This document shows, piece by piece, positions 35,598-45,501 of a stretch of 64,000 nt of DNA. The stretch covers positions 57,526 to 121,525 of the forward strand of contig JAHFST010000011.1 in NCBI GenBank assembly GCA_023265625.1, given 5' to 3'. The first letter of the stretch is position 1. The number at the start of each line of letters is the position of its first letter. Source of the stretch: Deltaproteobacteria bacterium. GTDB taxonomy: Bacteria > UBA10199 > JACPAL01 > JAHFST01. Under the pieces are notes generated by a model that was not told the origin of the DNA, made no database searches, and saw only the letters and a program-made list of their open reading frames with translations. The position numbers were made by a program, and so were the translations under genes.

Positions 35598-36887
35598 ATT
35601 AAAAAGAACGTCCTTATTGTGGGTGGGGGGATTGCGGGTCTGACCGCCGCGGTGGAACTGACGGCTCGGGGCCATGAGGTGACGCTCTTGGAGGCCAAGG
35701 GTCAATTAGGGGGACGTGCCAGCGATGGCGTTCATTTTCTCTGGGGACATTTCACAGAAACCATCGATCTATTGAAGCGGCTTGAGACGAACGACCAGCT
35801 TCAGCAGCAGCGAAGTTTGCGGTTGGGTTTCATTCTGTCTAACGGCCGTCCGAGTTTTTTTCAAGTGCCGCGGCGAGCGATACCGTTCCCCTTCACGACG
35901 GCCGTGTTGCGATTTGGCGGTTTGGGTCTGCGCGACAAGTTTCGGATCCTTGCCTTGGGGTATCGTTTGCGTCGTCATCTTGATAATGCCGATCTCGATC
36001 AGATGACGGCCTCCCAATGGTTAACAGGGCAGGGACAACCTGAGTCCTTACAGAAATTTTGGTGGAACAGGCTTTGCCAACTCATGCTTTACGTCCCGTT
36101 GGAGGTGTGCTCGGCGCGGAGTTTTGTTTTTATGTTACGGACTTTGCTTGTTTCTGGCGGACGGACCGGGTTGGTATTTCCGCAGGTTGATCTTTCGGCG
36201 CTCATGCTCAAGCCCGCCGAAGAGTTTATTCGGAGTCGGGGTGGGCATATCTTGTTCAATACCCCCGTGTCGCGTCTGCACTTTCACGGGTGGGAATTTA
36301 AGGAGATTGAATTAGAGGGGGGACGGAGGCTTGAGGCGGATATCTTGTTGCTGGCACCGCCTGTTCCGGTGTTACGCCGCTTGTTGCCGGAGTCCATTCT
36401 TTATCAAGATGCCTTCTTTGGGGCATTGCGCCATCTCCAATTGACGCCGGTTTTGAACCTGCACCTCTGGTTTGATCGGGATATCACGGATGAGGATCTG
36501 ATCCTTTTTGAGAGCGACTCGATGCAACATTTGGTCAATCGAGGCAAATATTCCGCGGTCCCGGGTTATGTGGTCTTGGTTTGGCATGGGGCGCGCGCTG
36601 AGATGGCCTTGCCGGGACCGCAACTCATCACCCGATCGGTTCAGGAGTTACAAAAATTATTGCCGGCCGCTGCCGTGGCACGTTTGAAGCATGCCTCGGT
36701 GGTGAAGGATGTGGATGCGCTCTTGTCATCCCGTGTCGGGGTGAATCGATTTCGTCTTCCCCAAAAAAGCCCTTATCATAATCTCTACTTGGCGGGTGAT
36801 TGGACGGATACTGGGTTCTTTCCGTCGATTGAGAGTGCCGTACGATCCGGTAAAAAAGCGGTTGAATTGATATTAAACGTCAAGTAG
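35598..36887 (+). CDS. hpnE: Hydroxysqualene dehydroxylase-like FAD flavoprotein, apparent ATT start
   Basis: This 430-residue amine-oxidase-fold flavoprotein resembles HpnE, which reduces hydroxysqualene to squalene. The FAD-binding motif KNVLIVGGGIAGL begins only two codons after an ATT at 35598. The nearest ordinary start, GTG 35619, would remove the first beta strand. No ATG, GTG or TTG lies between the in-frame stop at 35592 and 35619. GGAGGTGA ends four bases before the ATT, with GGAGG six bases away, which is ideal. The C-terminal YLAGDWTDTGFFPSIESAVRSG is the second FAD site. Confidence 0.85.
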   Translation: MKKNVLIVGGGIAGLTAAVELTARGHEVTLLEAKGQLGGRASDGVHFLWGHFTETIDLLKRLETNDQLQQQRSLRLGFILSNGRPSFFQVPRRAIPFPFTTAVLRFGGLGLRDKFRILALGYRLRRHLDNADLDQMTASQWLTGQGQPESLQKFWWNRLCQLMLYVPLEVCSARSFVFMLRTLLVSGGRTGLVFPQVDLSALMLKPAEEFIRSRGGHILFNTPVSRLHFHGWEFKEIELEGGRRLEADILLLAPPVPVLRRLLPESILYQDAFFGALRHLQLTPVLNLHLWFDRDITDEDLILFESDSMQHLVNRGKYSAVPGYVVLVWHGARAEMALPGPQLITRSVQELQKLLPAAAVARLKHASVVKDVDALLSSRVGVNRFRLPQKSPYHNLYLAGDWTDTGFFPSIESAVRSGKKAVELILNVK

Positions 36888-36897
36888 CACTCATGCT

Positions 36898-37374
36898 ATG
36901 AAAGACCCAATTCCGATGACCCCTCCGGGGTTGCAAAAATTGAAAGACGAGTTGAAGCTCATCAAGAGTGTCGAGCGTCCCAAAAATATTGAGGACATCG
37001 AGCGGGCCCGGGCCCAGGGGGATCTTTCGGAGAATGCCGAGTATGAGGCGGCGAAGGATCGCCAGGGGTATCTGGCGGCCCGTATGGGACAGCTGGAAGA
37101 TGCGATTGCCCGGGCTCAGGTGATTGATCCGACACAGCTCAAGCACGAGAAGGTGGTGTTTGGGGCGACGGTGCGCAGTTCAGATTGCGAGTCGGGAGAC
37201 GAAGTCACGTATCAAATTGTGGGCCCCTTTGAGGCCGATCTCAAAATAGGTCGTATTTCCGTCGAATCTCCCATCGCGCGTTCTTTCATCGGTAAGACAG
37301 TTGGCGACATCGCCAAATTTAGCAGTCCCAAAGGTACCCGGGAATTTGAAATCTTAGAAATTATCTACAAATGA
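36898..37374 (+). CDS. greA: Transcription elongation factor GreA
   Basis: The protein has 158 residues, the usual length. The N-terminal coiled coil carries GDLSENAEYEAAKDRQ with the acidic tip residues that trigger RNA cleavage in stalled RNA polymerase. The C-terminal FKBP-like domain includes VSPIARSFIGKTVGD in the form ESPIARSFIGKTVGD. The stop overlaps the next HAD gene as ATGA. Confidence 0.95.
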   Translation: MKDPIPMTPPGLQKLKDELKLIKSVERPKNIEDIERARAQGDLSENAEYEAAKDRQGYLAARMGQLEDAIARAQVIDPTQLKHEKVVFGATVRSSDCESGDEVTYQIVGPFEADLKIGRISVESPIARSFIGKTVGDIAKFSSPKGTREFEILEIIYK

Positions 37375-38063
37375 GTCCCATTCGCGCGATTCATTTTGAT
37401 TTCGACGGGGTCTTGGCTGACACCGAGCCGCTCCATTTTCAGATGTTTCAGGAGGTGTTGCAGGGCGAAGGTGTCACGCTCCTCAAAGAGGATTATTATG
37501 CCCGTTATTTGGGACTCGATGATGCCTCCTGTTTCCAACAGGTGTTTACGGATCGAGGCTTGACGTTGGATGTTCCACAGCGTGACCGGCTGATTCAATC
37601 AAAAAATCAAAAGGTTCTTAAGGCGCTGGCCAGTCGCAATTTTCTCATGCCGGGAGTTCCGGAGCTGCTGAAGGTTTTACACGAGAAATATTACCTGACG
37701 GTTGTTTCGGGGGCGCTTAAGAGCGAGGTGAATAAAGCCTTGCAAGGTGGCGGGGTTGAGACCTGCTTTCGTTTGGTGATCGGGGCGGAGGATGTGAAGC
37801 AGTGCAAGCCGGACCCCGAAGGCTATTTATTAGCCCTAAAACTGCTCAACCGCGATCATGTCCCGGCGGCCGATATCTTATTACCCCACGAGTGCGCCAT
37901 CGTGGAAGATTCCCCGTGGGGTATCCAGTCGGCTCGGGGAGCGGGGATGCCTTGTATTGGGGTGACGCATTCGTATCCTCGTGACCATCTTAAGGATGCC
38001 ACCCGCGTGATTGATTCTTTGAGTGAAATAACGCCCGATCTATTGGCGGCTCTTTCAACTTGA
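37371..38063 (+). CDS. HAD-family hydrolase, beta-phosphoglucomutase/phosphatase-like
   Basis: This 230-residue protein has HFDFDGVLADTEPLH (motif I), VVSGALKSEV (motif II), CKPDPEGYLLAL (motif III Lys) and IVEDSPWGIQSARGAG (motif IV). The helical cap and DTEPLH point to the beta-phosphoglucomutase-like subgroup. The substrate is unknown. It is coupled to greA by a four-base overlap. Confidence 0.88.
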   Translation: MSPIRAIHFDFDGVLADTEPLHFQMFQEVLQGEGVTLLKEDYYARYLGLDDASCFQQVFTDRGLTLDVPQRDRLIQSKNQKVLKALASRNFLMPGVPELLKVLHEKYYLTVVSGALKSEVNKALQGGGVETCFRLVIGAEDVKQCKPDPEGYLLALKLLNRDHVPAADILLPHECAIVEDSPWGIQSARGAGMPCIGVTHSYPRDHLKDATRVIDSLSEITPDLLAALST

Positions 38064-38110
38064 CACCCTGCGTAAAATTCGTTAATCGATTCGAACTTTT
38101 ACAAGTAAAA
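38060..38110 (+). promoter_or_regulatory. Possible promoter region of the radical SAM gene
   Basis: TTGACA at 38060 lies at the end of the HAD gene. TAATCG at 38083 follows after 17 bases but is a weak -10. An inverted repeat TTTTAC-AA-GTAAAA at 38097-38110 could be an operator. The gap before ATG 38165 also has a good GGGGG ribosome-binding site. Confidence 0.4.
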
Positions 38111-38164
38111 TCAATGGTTTAGAATGTTTAGAACACGCTAAAAGTTAATCAAAAAGGGGGCGCT

Positions 38165-40180
38165 ATGGCGGCAGTGGCTTACAACGAACTTGAGCAGATG
38201 CAGGAGCAAGAAGTTCAGAAGAACCTAGGGTCGTTTTACGGTGGGGAAAAGGGCAAATTCTCCTCGGAAAAACTGGCACAAGGGGGGCTGAAGCTTGGTG
38301 AGCGTCTTTTGGTGCAAACAGCCAAGGTCCTCTGGCCGGTCCTACAATTCGTCAATAAAGTGCATCAGGGAAAGCCGTTTCAACCGAAGTGGGCCCCGGC
38401 CCCCTTGCTGCGTTCCAAAGAACGGACCTTTCCGCAATTGGGATGGCCGCGTAAGACGGATTCGCTCTGTCCAAAATGTGTCAAAGAGGCGCGCGAGGCG
38501 ATTATCTCCGGAGAGAAAAACTTCACCTATCTGATTGATTCTAATCCAGGCGAGATTAAGGCCGACATTGTGGAACGAGATGGGAAGATTTTGATGGTTA
38601 AGTCGTGTCCCAAGCACGGGGCCACGGAGGACATGATGGCGATGGACGCCACATTTTTGGAACGGATGGAAAAACTCTATCCAGGACGTGATTTTAAATC
38701 ACCCCTCACCGATCTGAGAAATCATGGGAATTCCACGGTGCAATACGGCCGCGGTTCGGTGTTGACCGTTGATCTCACCAATCGGTGCAACATGATGTGT
38801 GATCCGTGTTTCATGGATGCCAACCAGGTGGGATATGTGCATGAATTGGCCTGGGAAGAGATTCAGGAAATTTTAGACAACTCGCTCAAGATTCAACCGC
38901 GTCGCCAAATGTCGGTGCAGTTTTCCGGCGGGGAACCGACCTTGTCGCCTTATTTCATCAAGGCCATCAAGTACTGCAAGGAGATTGGCTACTACAGCGT
39001 GCAGGCCGCCACCAATGGGATCAAGTTTGCGCAGAGCTTGGAATTTGCCCAAGAGGCCTATGATGCGGGGATGCGGATTGCCTATTTGCAATTTGACGGC
39101 GTGGGCAACGAAAACAATGAGCACCGCAAGATCTCCAATCTCTTTGATGTCAAGTTGCGGGCCATTGAGAACTTGGCCAAGGTGGGGATTGATGTGGTGC
39201 TCGTGGTGACGATTGTGAACTCCATCAACGATCATCAAGTGGGGCCGATCGTTGATTTCGCGATTCAGAATTCCGACAAGATCACCTTTATTGCCTTTCA
39301 ACCGGTGTCCTTTACCGGCCGTGATGAGGATATCAGCGATGCGGATCGGGAAAAACATCGCTACACCCTCTCGCATCTGGCGCATGGTGTGAAGAATCAG
39401 ACCGGCATTTCTGAACCGTTGCGTGATTGGTTTCCGCTCTCCGCCATTGGGCCGTTTTCCGATTTGACCGATATGGTGAAGGGGCCGAATCAGGATTGGG
39501 GGGCGATGAAATGTGGTTGCCATCCCAACTGCGGTATCGGGATGACCCTGATGGTCGATAAGCACAACAAGCGTTGGCTCCCCATGACGGAGTTCCTGAA
39601 CCTCGATAACATCTTGAAAGATGTGGTGCAGATCAACGATGCCTGCCAGCCGACTTGGTTGACCAAGATTGAAGTGGCGTGTTCGTTGCTCCGTAATTTC
39701 AAGCCAGGCCTGGCCCCCAAGGAGATGACCTTGAAGGACCTTTTGACCAAGTTTGACAAACAGACCTCCGGTTCCTTCTCCGAAGGCAAGGTTGATTACG
39801 GTGTTGGTTTGGAGCGCAAGAAGGATCGTTGGTTGATCATGTTTGTGGCCGGGATGTGGTTCCAGGATTTATTCAACTACGACTTCCGCCGCACCGAGAT
39901 GTGTATCATCCCGTACGGGACGCAACTGGGCGAGATCTCGTTTTGTGCCTACAACACCGGAGTGGGTTGGAGGCAGATCATCGAGAACATGTTTCAAAAC
40001 GCCTCGGTCGGGGAATGGTACAAAAAATACGGCCGCCACGGTGTCTACGCCGGGGACAGACCGATGCCGGTCCCGGAGTCAAGCCACAGCGTGAAGTTGC
40101 CAGCCTATCTCTCGGGCGCCCCGTCTGGGTTGCCGGCTTATCAGGAAGAGAAGTCAGGTGAAGGTTGTGGGTGCCACTAG
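38165..40180 (+). CDS. Radical SAM protein resembling tetraether/membrane-spanning lipid synthases
   Basis: This 671-residue protein has a radical SAM core with NRCNMMCDPCFMDA (Cys208, 212, 215 for the 4Fe-4S cluster) and FSGGEPTLSP. Before it, LCPKC (102, 105) and SCPKHG (148) form a zinc- or rubredoxin-like module; after the core come CGCHPNCGIGM, a conserved C-terminal half and a CGC end. That layout, an N-terminal CPxC...CPxHG module plus a long C-terminal domain, is what I recall for archaeal Tes (GDGT synthase) and its bacterial relatives. Those enzymes join lipid tails carbon to carbon across the membrane. It is convergent with a CDP-alcohol phosphatidyltransferase. The assignment is from pattern memory and needs a search. 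Confidence 0.72.
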   Translation: MAAVAYNELEQMQEQEVQKNLGSFYGGEKGKFSSEKLAQGGLKLGERLLVQTAKVLWPVLQFVNKVHQGKPFQPKWAPAPLLRSKERTFPQLGWPRKTDSLCPKCVKEAREAIISGEKNFTYLIDSNPGEIKADIVERDGKILMVKSCPKHGATEDMMAMDATFLERMEKLYPGRDFKSPLTDLRNHGNSTVQYGRGSVLTVDLTNRCNMMCDPCFMDANQVGYVHELAWEEIQEILDNSLKIQPRRQMSVQFSGGEPTLSPYFIKAIKYCKEIGYYSVQAATNGIKFAQSLEFAQEAYDAGMRIAYLQFDGVGNENNEHRKISNLFDVKLRAIENLAKVGIDVVLVVTIVNSINDHQVGPIVDFAIQNSDKITFIAFQPVSFTGRDEDISDADREKHRYTLSHLAHGVKNQTGISEPLRDWFPLSAIGPFSDLTDMVKGPNQDWGAMKCGCHPNCGIGMTLMVDKHNKRWLPMTEFLNLDNILKDVVQINDACQPTWLTKIEVACSLLRNFKPGLAPKEMTLKDLLTKFDKQTSGSFSEGKVDYGVGLERKKDRWLIMFVAGMWFQDLFNYDFRRTEMCIIPYGTQLGEISFCAYNTGVGWRQIIENMFQNASVGEWYKKYGRHGVYAGDRPMPVPESSHSVKLPAYLSGAPSGLPAYQEEKSGEGCGCH

Positions 40181-40186
40181 AGTCAT

Positions 40187-40987
40187 CTAGTTCTTATCTA
40201 AATTCTGCATAATATACCGCATCCGCACCATCGCGGTCAGGTTGGTGAATACGGTGATCACCAGCAGGGCTGCGATGGTCATGAAGTCGGGGGGGATTCT
40301 GACCCAGTGGACGACTAGGGAGAGGAAATAGGCGAAGATCGGGCTGAAGATGGAGCCGACGCCTAGGTAGACGATGCGCTCCGGGCGTTGCATCCAGCCG
40401 ATGGAGCAGAGAATGCCGACACCTTCGCCGCGGGCCCGGGTGTAGGAGACCATCATGGAGCCAATCAGCGCAAGTACCACCAGATTTAAGATCCAGCTGT
40501 TTCGATAGGCGCTCGCGAGGCCCAGAAAGACCACGGCCTCACTAAATCGATCCATGACCGAATCAAAAAAGGCCCCTGACTTGGTGACATGACCGGTTGA
40601 GCGGGCGATGCGCCCGTCAAACATATCGAAGGTGGCCCCAAAGATCATAAACCAGCCCCCGGTGCCAAACATGCGCTGATGAAAGAAATAACCCGAGGTG
40701 CAGGAGAGTAAGAAGCCAAAGAAGGTCAGGGTGTTTGGGCTGATACGGTATTTCACCAACATCTGTTCAAAGGGATTCGTGAGCCAGTACCAGTATTCCT
40801 TCAAGAAGCGAGACAGGAAGCGGGAGTGTTCCTTGGCGTCCATATTTTTGGCAATTTCCTGGGGGATGACTCGCTGGGTATAGGTGAGCCAGAAATAGCC
40901 CAGGGTGCTGAGGAATAGGACGTTGAAAACGAGTAGAGGGGCTACGGAGAGCCAAAATGCCTGAGTCATGGTGTCTAATTTTCCCAA
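40187..40987 (-). CDS. CDP-alcohol phosphatidyltransferase family protein
   Basis: This 266-residue membrane enzyme carries the full family signature: DMFDGRIARSTGHVTKSG, AFFD and SVMD (DGxxAR, eight residues, G, three residues, D, three residues, D). It should exchange CMP of a CDP-alcohol, usually CDP-diacylglycerol, with an alcohol head group. The N-terminal half has one helix and a soluble stretch. The two stops of this gene and the radical SAM gene are seven bases apart. The head group, whether glycerol phosphate, inositol phosphate or other, is not decided by the sequence. Confidence 0.9.
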   Translation of the reverse strand: MGKLDTMTQAFWLSVAPLLVFNVLFLSTLGYFWLTYTQRVIPQEIAKNMDAKEHSRFLSRFLKEYWYWLTNPFEQMLVKYRISPNTLTFFGFLLSCTSGYFFHQRMFGTGGWFMIFGATFDMFDGRIARSTGHVTKSGAFFDSVMDRFSEAVVFLGLASAYRNSWILNLVVLALIGSMMVSYTRARGEGVGILCSIGWMQRPERIVYLGVGSIFSPIFAYFLSLVVHWVRIPPDFMTIAALLVITVFTNLTAMVRMRYIMQNLDKN

Positions 40988-41023
40988 GATTACGTCTGTG
41001 TCAAGCGATTACCCGCCACACGG

Positions 41024-41052
41024 TTGACAACCGGTCCTAGTTGTTGTTAGAG
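41024..41052 (+). promoter_or_regulatory. Candidate promoter of the small membrane protein
   Basis: TTGACA at 41024 and TTAGAG at 41047 are 17 bases apart. The start codon at 41061 is eight bases beyond the -10 box, so the message could be leaderless. It faces away from the CDP-alcohol gene. Confidence 0.5.
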
Positions 41053-41060
41053 CATTGTTC

Positions 41061-41231
41061 ATGGAAAATTTCATCAAGATTGTGACCCAGCCGGATAACA
41101 TCGCCATTGTGATCATGTTGATTACCGTGGCCATCTGCACTTTCCACTCCGTCCGTGAAATGCGGATCAATGATAAATTCATTAAGGATGGGAAGAAGGA
41201 AGAAATTTACAAGCGGATGATTCGGCCGTAG
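41061..41231 (+). CDS. Small single-pass membrane protein
   Basis: This 56-residue ORF, below the usual size cutoff, has an uninterrupted hydrophobic helix (IAIVIMLITVAICTF) and a basic tail with REMRINDKFIKDGKKEE. A promoter lies directly upstream, and its codons look normal for the chromosome. The TAG stop is the first three bases of a palindromic repeat. It lies between the lipid genes and the Mrr-like gene. The function is unknown. Confidence 0.6.
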   Translation: MENFIKIVTQPDNIAIVIMLITVAICTFHSVREMRINDKFIKDGKKEEIYKRMIRP

Positions 41232-41251
41232 GGGCGTATGGCAATGCGCCC

Positions 41252-41254
<3 letters not shown>
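41229..41254. repeat. TAGGGGC palindromic repeat (copy B) supplying two stop codons
   Basis: TAGGGGCG and CGCCCCTA are the arms, with an intervening ten-base loop. The left arm gives the TAG of the small membrane protein and the right arm gives the TAG, on the minus strand, of the Mrr-like gene, exactly as in copy A at 13088-13113. Confidence 0.8.
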
Positions 41255-43084
<1,830 letters not shown>

Positions 43085-43087
43085 CAG

Positions 43088-43618
43088 ATGCCACTCGAAA
43101 TTATTTCCATGACTCTGGAGGATTTGCCCGAAGTGTTACGGATCGAAGAGTCCTCTTTTCCCAGGCCATTTAGCCGCAAACTTTTTGAGACCGAATTTCA
43201 ACTGGCGATCGCCCATCTTTATGCGGCCAAGCTGGATGGGCGGGTGGCAGGCTACATTGATTTTTGGAACGCCGGGGCTGAGATTCATTTGATCAATATC
43301 GCGGTGGATCCAGAGGCGCGTCGTCATGGGGTGGCCAGCCGATTAATGGAAACGCTCATCGGTTATGCCACTCAAAATAAGGTGTACGAGATTTACCTGG
43401 ATGTGCGCGTCTCCAATCAAGGGGCGATTGAGCTCTACAAGAGGTTTGGTTTTAGCAACCTCATGATTCGTCGCGGGTATTATCAAGACAACAACGAAGA
43501 CGCCCAGGTGATGTCTCTAGTGCTCTCGAAGCCAACGGCGGACCAAGCGGGTGGGACGCCAGGGGTGGTGGAGAAAGAGGGAACCAAAACTGACGGCCCG
43601 GGCCCCAAGCCTAAATAA
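43088..43618 (+). CDS. rimI: Ribosomal-protein/N-alpha acetyltransferase, RimI-like
   Basis: This 176-residue GNAT has EARRHGVASRLM (the acetyl-CoA loop), DVRVSNQGAIELYKRFGF and RRGYY, all matching RimI. It should acetylate an N-terminal residue, classically of ribosomal protein S18. A low-complexity tail of about 25 residues (PTADQAGG, PGPKPK) follows the usual end and lies entirely in a 102-base overlap with the convergent pyrD-like gene. This suggests that an original stop was lost. Confidence 0.87.
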   Translation: MPLEIISMTLEDLPEVLRIEESSFPRPFSRKLFETEFQLAIAHLYAAKLDGRVAGYIDFWNAGAEIHLINIAVDPEARRHGVASRLMETLIGYATQNKVYEIYLDVRVSNQGAIELYKRFGFSNLMIRRGYYQDNNEDAQVMSLVLSKPTADQAGGTPGVVEKEGTKTDGPGPKPK

Positions 43619-44383
43619 TTCATCGATATCCTCATACTCCCAAACGGACGGGCCGATGACCGGCACTTGTCGCAGTTTGGCCAATTCCTCGACGGCCTTC
43701 CAAGTCCATGGCTGGATAACTTTTCCCGAAACGCCGCCGCCGCCAAACCCCGCCAAGGGGGAGGGTTGATCCGGAAACACCACGCCCCAGGGGACGCTGT
43801 TGATGGCGATGGCCTCGACAATGCCCGTTAAGGCCCGTGAGAGTCCTTGATAGTCATGGGTGACTCCGACCTTGAGGAGTAAGGGATGTCTCGTGGCCCG
43901 TTTGGCGGCATAACAGATCTTGAGGGTTCTCTCGAGGGTGCGTTTGCCTTCCGTGGTGGTGTTGGGACAAGAGGTGTTGAGTTCAATCCCTTTGATCGGG
44001 AAATCTTCCAGCATGCGGATCATTTCGAGCAGATCGTTTCCTTGATCCGCTTCTAATGAGACCAGCAGGGGCCATGGGTAAGACGCGACTTGGGGGCCAA
44101 TCTCACGACACCACCACTCAATGCCCGGATTGGTCAGGCCAATGGCGTTGACGGCCCCGTGAGGCAGTCGTTTCACCACCTGCCAGGGTTTGGTCCAGCG
44201 GAGATTCCCGGGACGGGGTTGCCGGGTCAGGGTCTTGGTGACAACGGTAAATAGCGAGGGATCCAACAGGCCCATCCAACGCAACGGCCACTCCCAAGGC
44301 CAACCGCGCCCATCAAAGGCCAAGGCCCCCGAGGCGACCATAAACTGAAAAGCATGTTTGTTTGAGAGGGTGATCATGGCCAA
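43517..44383 (-). CDS. Dihydroorotate dehydrogenase-like flavoprotein
   Basis: This 288-residue TIM-barrel protein of the PyrD superfamily contains GIELNTSCPNT, where the Cys is the class 1 catalytic base position, and LLLKVGVTHD for FMN binding, then FGSLFLHHPW near the end. It has many Trp residues and is slightly short for PyrD. It could be a true DHOD of pyrimidine synthesis or a related flavoprotein; no other pyrimidine gene is near. Its end overlaps rimI by 102 bases. Confidence 0.75.
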   Translation of the reverse strand: MAMITLSNKHAFQFMVASGALAFDGRGWPWEWPLRWMGLLDPSLFTVVTKTLTRQPRPGNLRWTKPWQVVKRLPHGAVNAIGLTNPGIEWWCREIGPQVASYPWPLLVSLEADQGNDLLEMIRMLEDFPIKGIELNTSCPNTTTEGKRTLERTLKICYAAKRATRHPLLLKVGVTHDYQGLSRALTGIVEAIAINSVPWGVVFPDQPSPLAGFGGGGVSGKVIQPWTWKAVEELAKLRQVPVIGPSVWEYEDIDELFRLGARAVSFGSLFLHHPWRPTRLVRRWLREH

Positions 44384-44475
44384 TCCGCAGTGCAGATTGC
44401 CGGGAATTCTGGTGAAGTAAAGGAGATTTTAAATCGATTTTGAATCGAAGTTGATTTTTATTTTTGGATACGTTA

Positions 44476-44487
44476 TTGTATACACAA
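44476..44487. promoter_or_regulatory. Possible operator of the Phd-PIN pair
   Basis: TTGTATACACAA is an almost perfect 12-base palindrome 35 bases upstream of the antitoxin ATG. GGAGG at 44512-44516 is the ribosome-binding site. The surrounding 100 bases hold nothing else I can support. Confidence 0.4.
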
Positions 44488-44521
44488 ATGAGTAACAAAA
44501 AATTGCCTATGGAGGTATCCC

Positions 44522-44809
44522 ATGGATTTTATCAGTGTGCGTGAGTTGCGGATCAATACCGGAGATGTTTGGGACAAGTTGGAGAAGGAGAAGGAATTGA
44601 TCATTACCTCCAATGGTCGGCCAGTGGCCTTGATGGCGGGGATTACCGGGGCTAGTTTGGAGGCCATTTTGGCGTCTGTGCGGCGGGCCCGGGGTGAGTG
44701 GGCGATCCGGGAAATGCGTCAACACTCCGTACAGAAGGGGCTGGAGCAGATCAGTGACGAGGAGATTAATCGAGAAATTAAAAAGACGCGACGTGAGCGG
44801 CCTGCTTGA
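44522..44809 (+). CDS. Antitoxin, Phd/YefM-like
   Basis: This 95-residue protein starts MDFISVRELRINTGDVWDKL and continues LIITSNGRPVALMAG, the strand-helix layout of Phd/YefM antitoxins. The C-terminal third (SVQKGLEQISDEEINREIKK) is charged and helical and probably wraps the toxin. A good GGAGG lies six bases ahead of the ATG. It overlaps the PIN gene by four bases (TTGA). Confidence 0.85.
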   Translation: MDFISVRELRINTGDVWDKLEKEKELIITSNGRPVALMAGITGASLEAILASVRRARGEWAIREMRQHSVQKGLEQISDEEINREIKKTRRERPA

Positions 44810-45225
44810 GGATCGTGCTTGATACCAATGTGTTGGTCTCCGCCCTGCTAAAACCAGGAGGCAATCCCGCCCGTGTATTGGACCTGGTCGTGGGGGGAGC
44901 GTTGATACTTCTTTGGGACTCTCGCATCCTCTATGAGTATCGCGAGGTATTAAGGCGGTCGAAGTTTTCGTTGGATGCTTTGTTGGTTGACGATCTGGTG
45001 GCCCTCCTGGAAAAAATTGGTGAATCAGTCACGCCTCTTCCCCTATCTTACAGCATTCCCGACCAAGATGACCTCCCATTTTTGGAAGTAGCCTTGGGTG
45101 GATGTGCCGCCGCCCTGGTGACGGGAAATACCAAGGATTACGGCCCGTCGGTCAAAGGACTTTCTATCGTCAACCCGGCTGATTTTCTGAGGATTTTTGG
45201 TCGTGAAAAGAAACAATCCTCTTGA
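44806..45225 (+). CDS. Toxin, PIN-domain ribonuclease (VapC-like)
   Basis: This 139-residue protein starts at TTG 44806, inside the antitoxin stop. RIVLDTNVLVSALL has the first catalytic Asp, LYEYREVL the Glu, and PDQDDLPFLEVAL the third acidic set, followed by LVTGNTKDY. PIN toxins cut RNA with a metal ion. It is the partner of the Phd/YefM-like antitoxin. Confidence 0.88.
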   Translation: MRIVLDTNVLVSALLKPGGNPARVLDLVVGGALILLWDSRILYEYREVLRRSKFSLDALLVDDLVALLEKIGESVTPLPLSYSIPDQDDLPFLEVALGGCAAALVTGNTKDYGPSVKGLSIVNPADFLRIFGREKKQSS

Positions 45226-45249
45226 TAAAAATATATTTTAAGATATATT
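45222..45249 (+). promoter_or_regulatory. Candidate promoter of the third TA pair
   Basis: TTGATA at 45222 and TATATT at 45244 are 16 bases apart. The ATG at 45262 follows about 12 bases later without a ribosome-binding site. AATATATTTTAAGATATATT (45230-45249) is a near palindrome that overlaps the -10 box and may be the operator. Confidence 0.5.
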
Positions 45250-45261
45250 CATAAGTATATT

Positions 45262-45501
45262 ATGGGAATGCCGTTCACCATTCAAGAAGATGATAACCGT
45301 CGGCTGGAGTCCTTGAAGAGGCCTCTCAAGGCGCGCACCAAGGTTGAGGTGTTGAGGAAGGCCTTAGATACCCTGGAGGAAAAAATCAGGCGGGAACAGC
45401 GCATGAAACACCTGAAAAAGGTGACCCGCCTGGTGGTGAAGGGAAGTGCTAGGATCAATAAGGAATTCCGCAACAACCCCCTGTTAGATAGAGATTGGTA
45501 G
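45262..45501 (+). CDS. Antitoxin of a MazF-like pair
   Basis: This 79-residue basic protein reads FTIQEDDNRRLESLKRPLKA and then KVEVLRKALDTLEEKI, a ribbon-helix-helix-like beginning. The C-terminal part should bind the toxin. It overlaps the toxin start by seven bases. The upstream near palindrome suggests self-repression. Confidence 0.75.
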   Translation: MGMPFTIQEDDNRRLESLKRPLKARTKVEVLRKALDTLEEKIRREQRMKHLKKVTRLVVKGSARINKEFRNNPLLDRDW

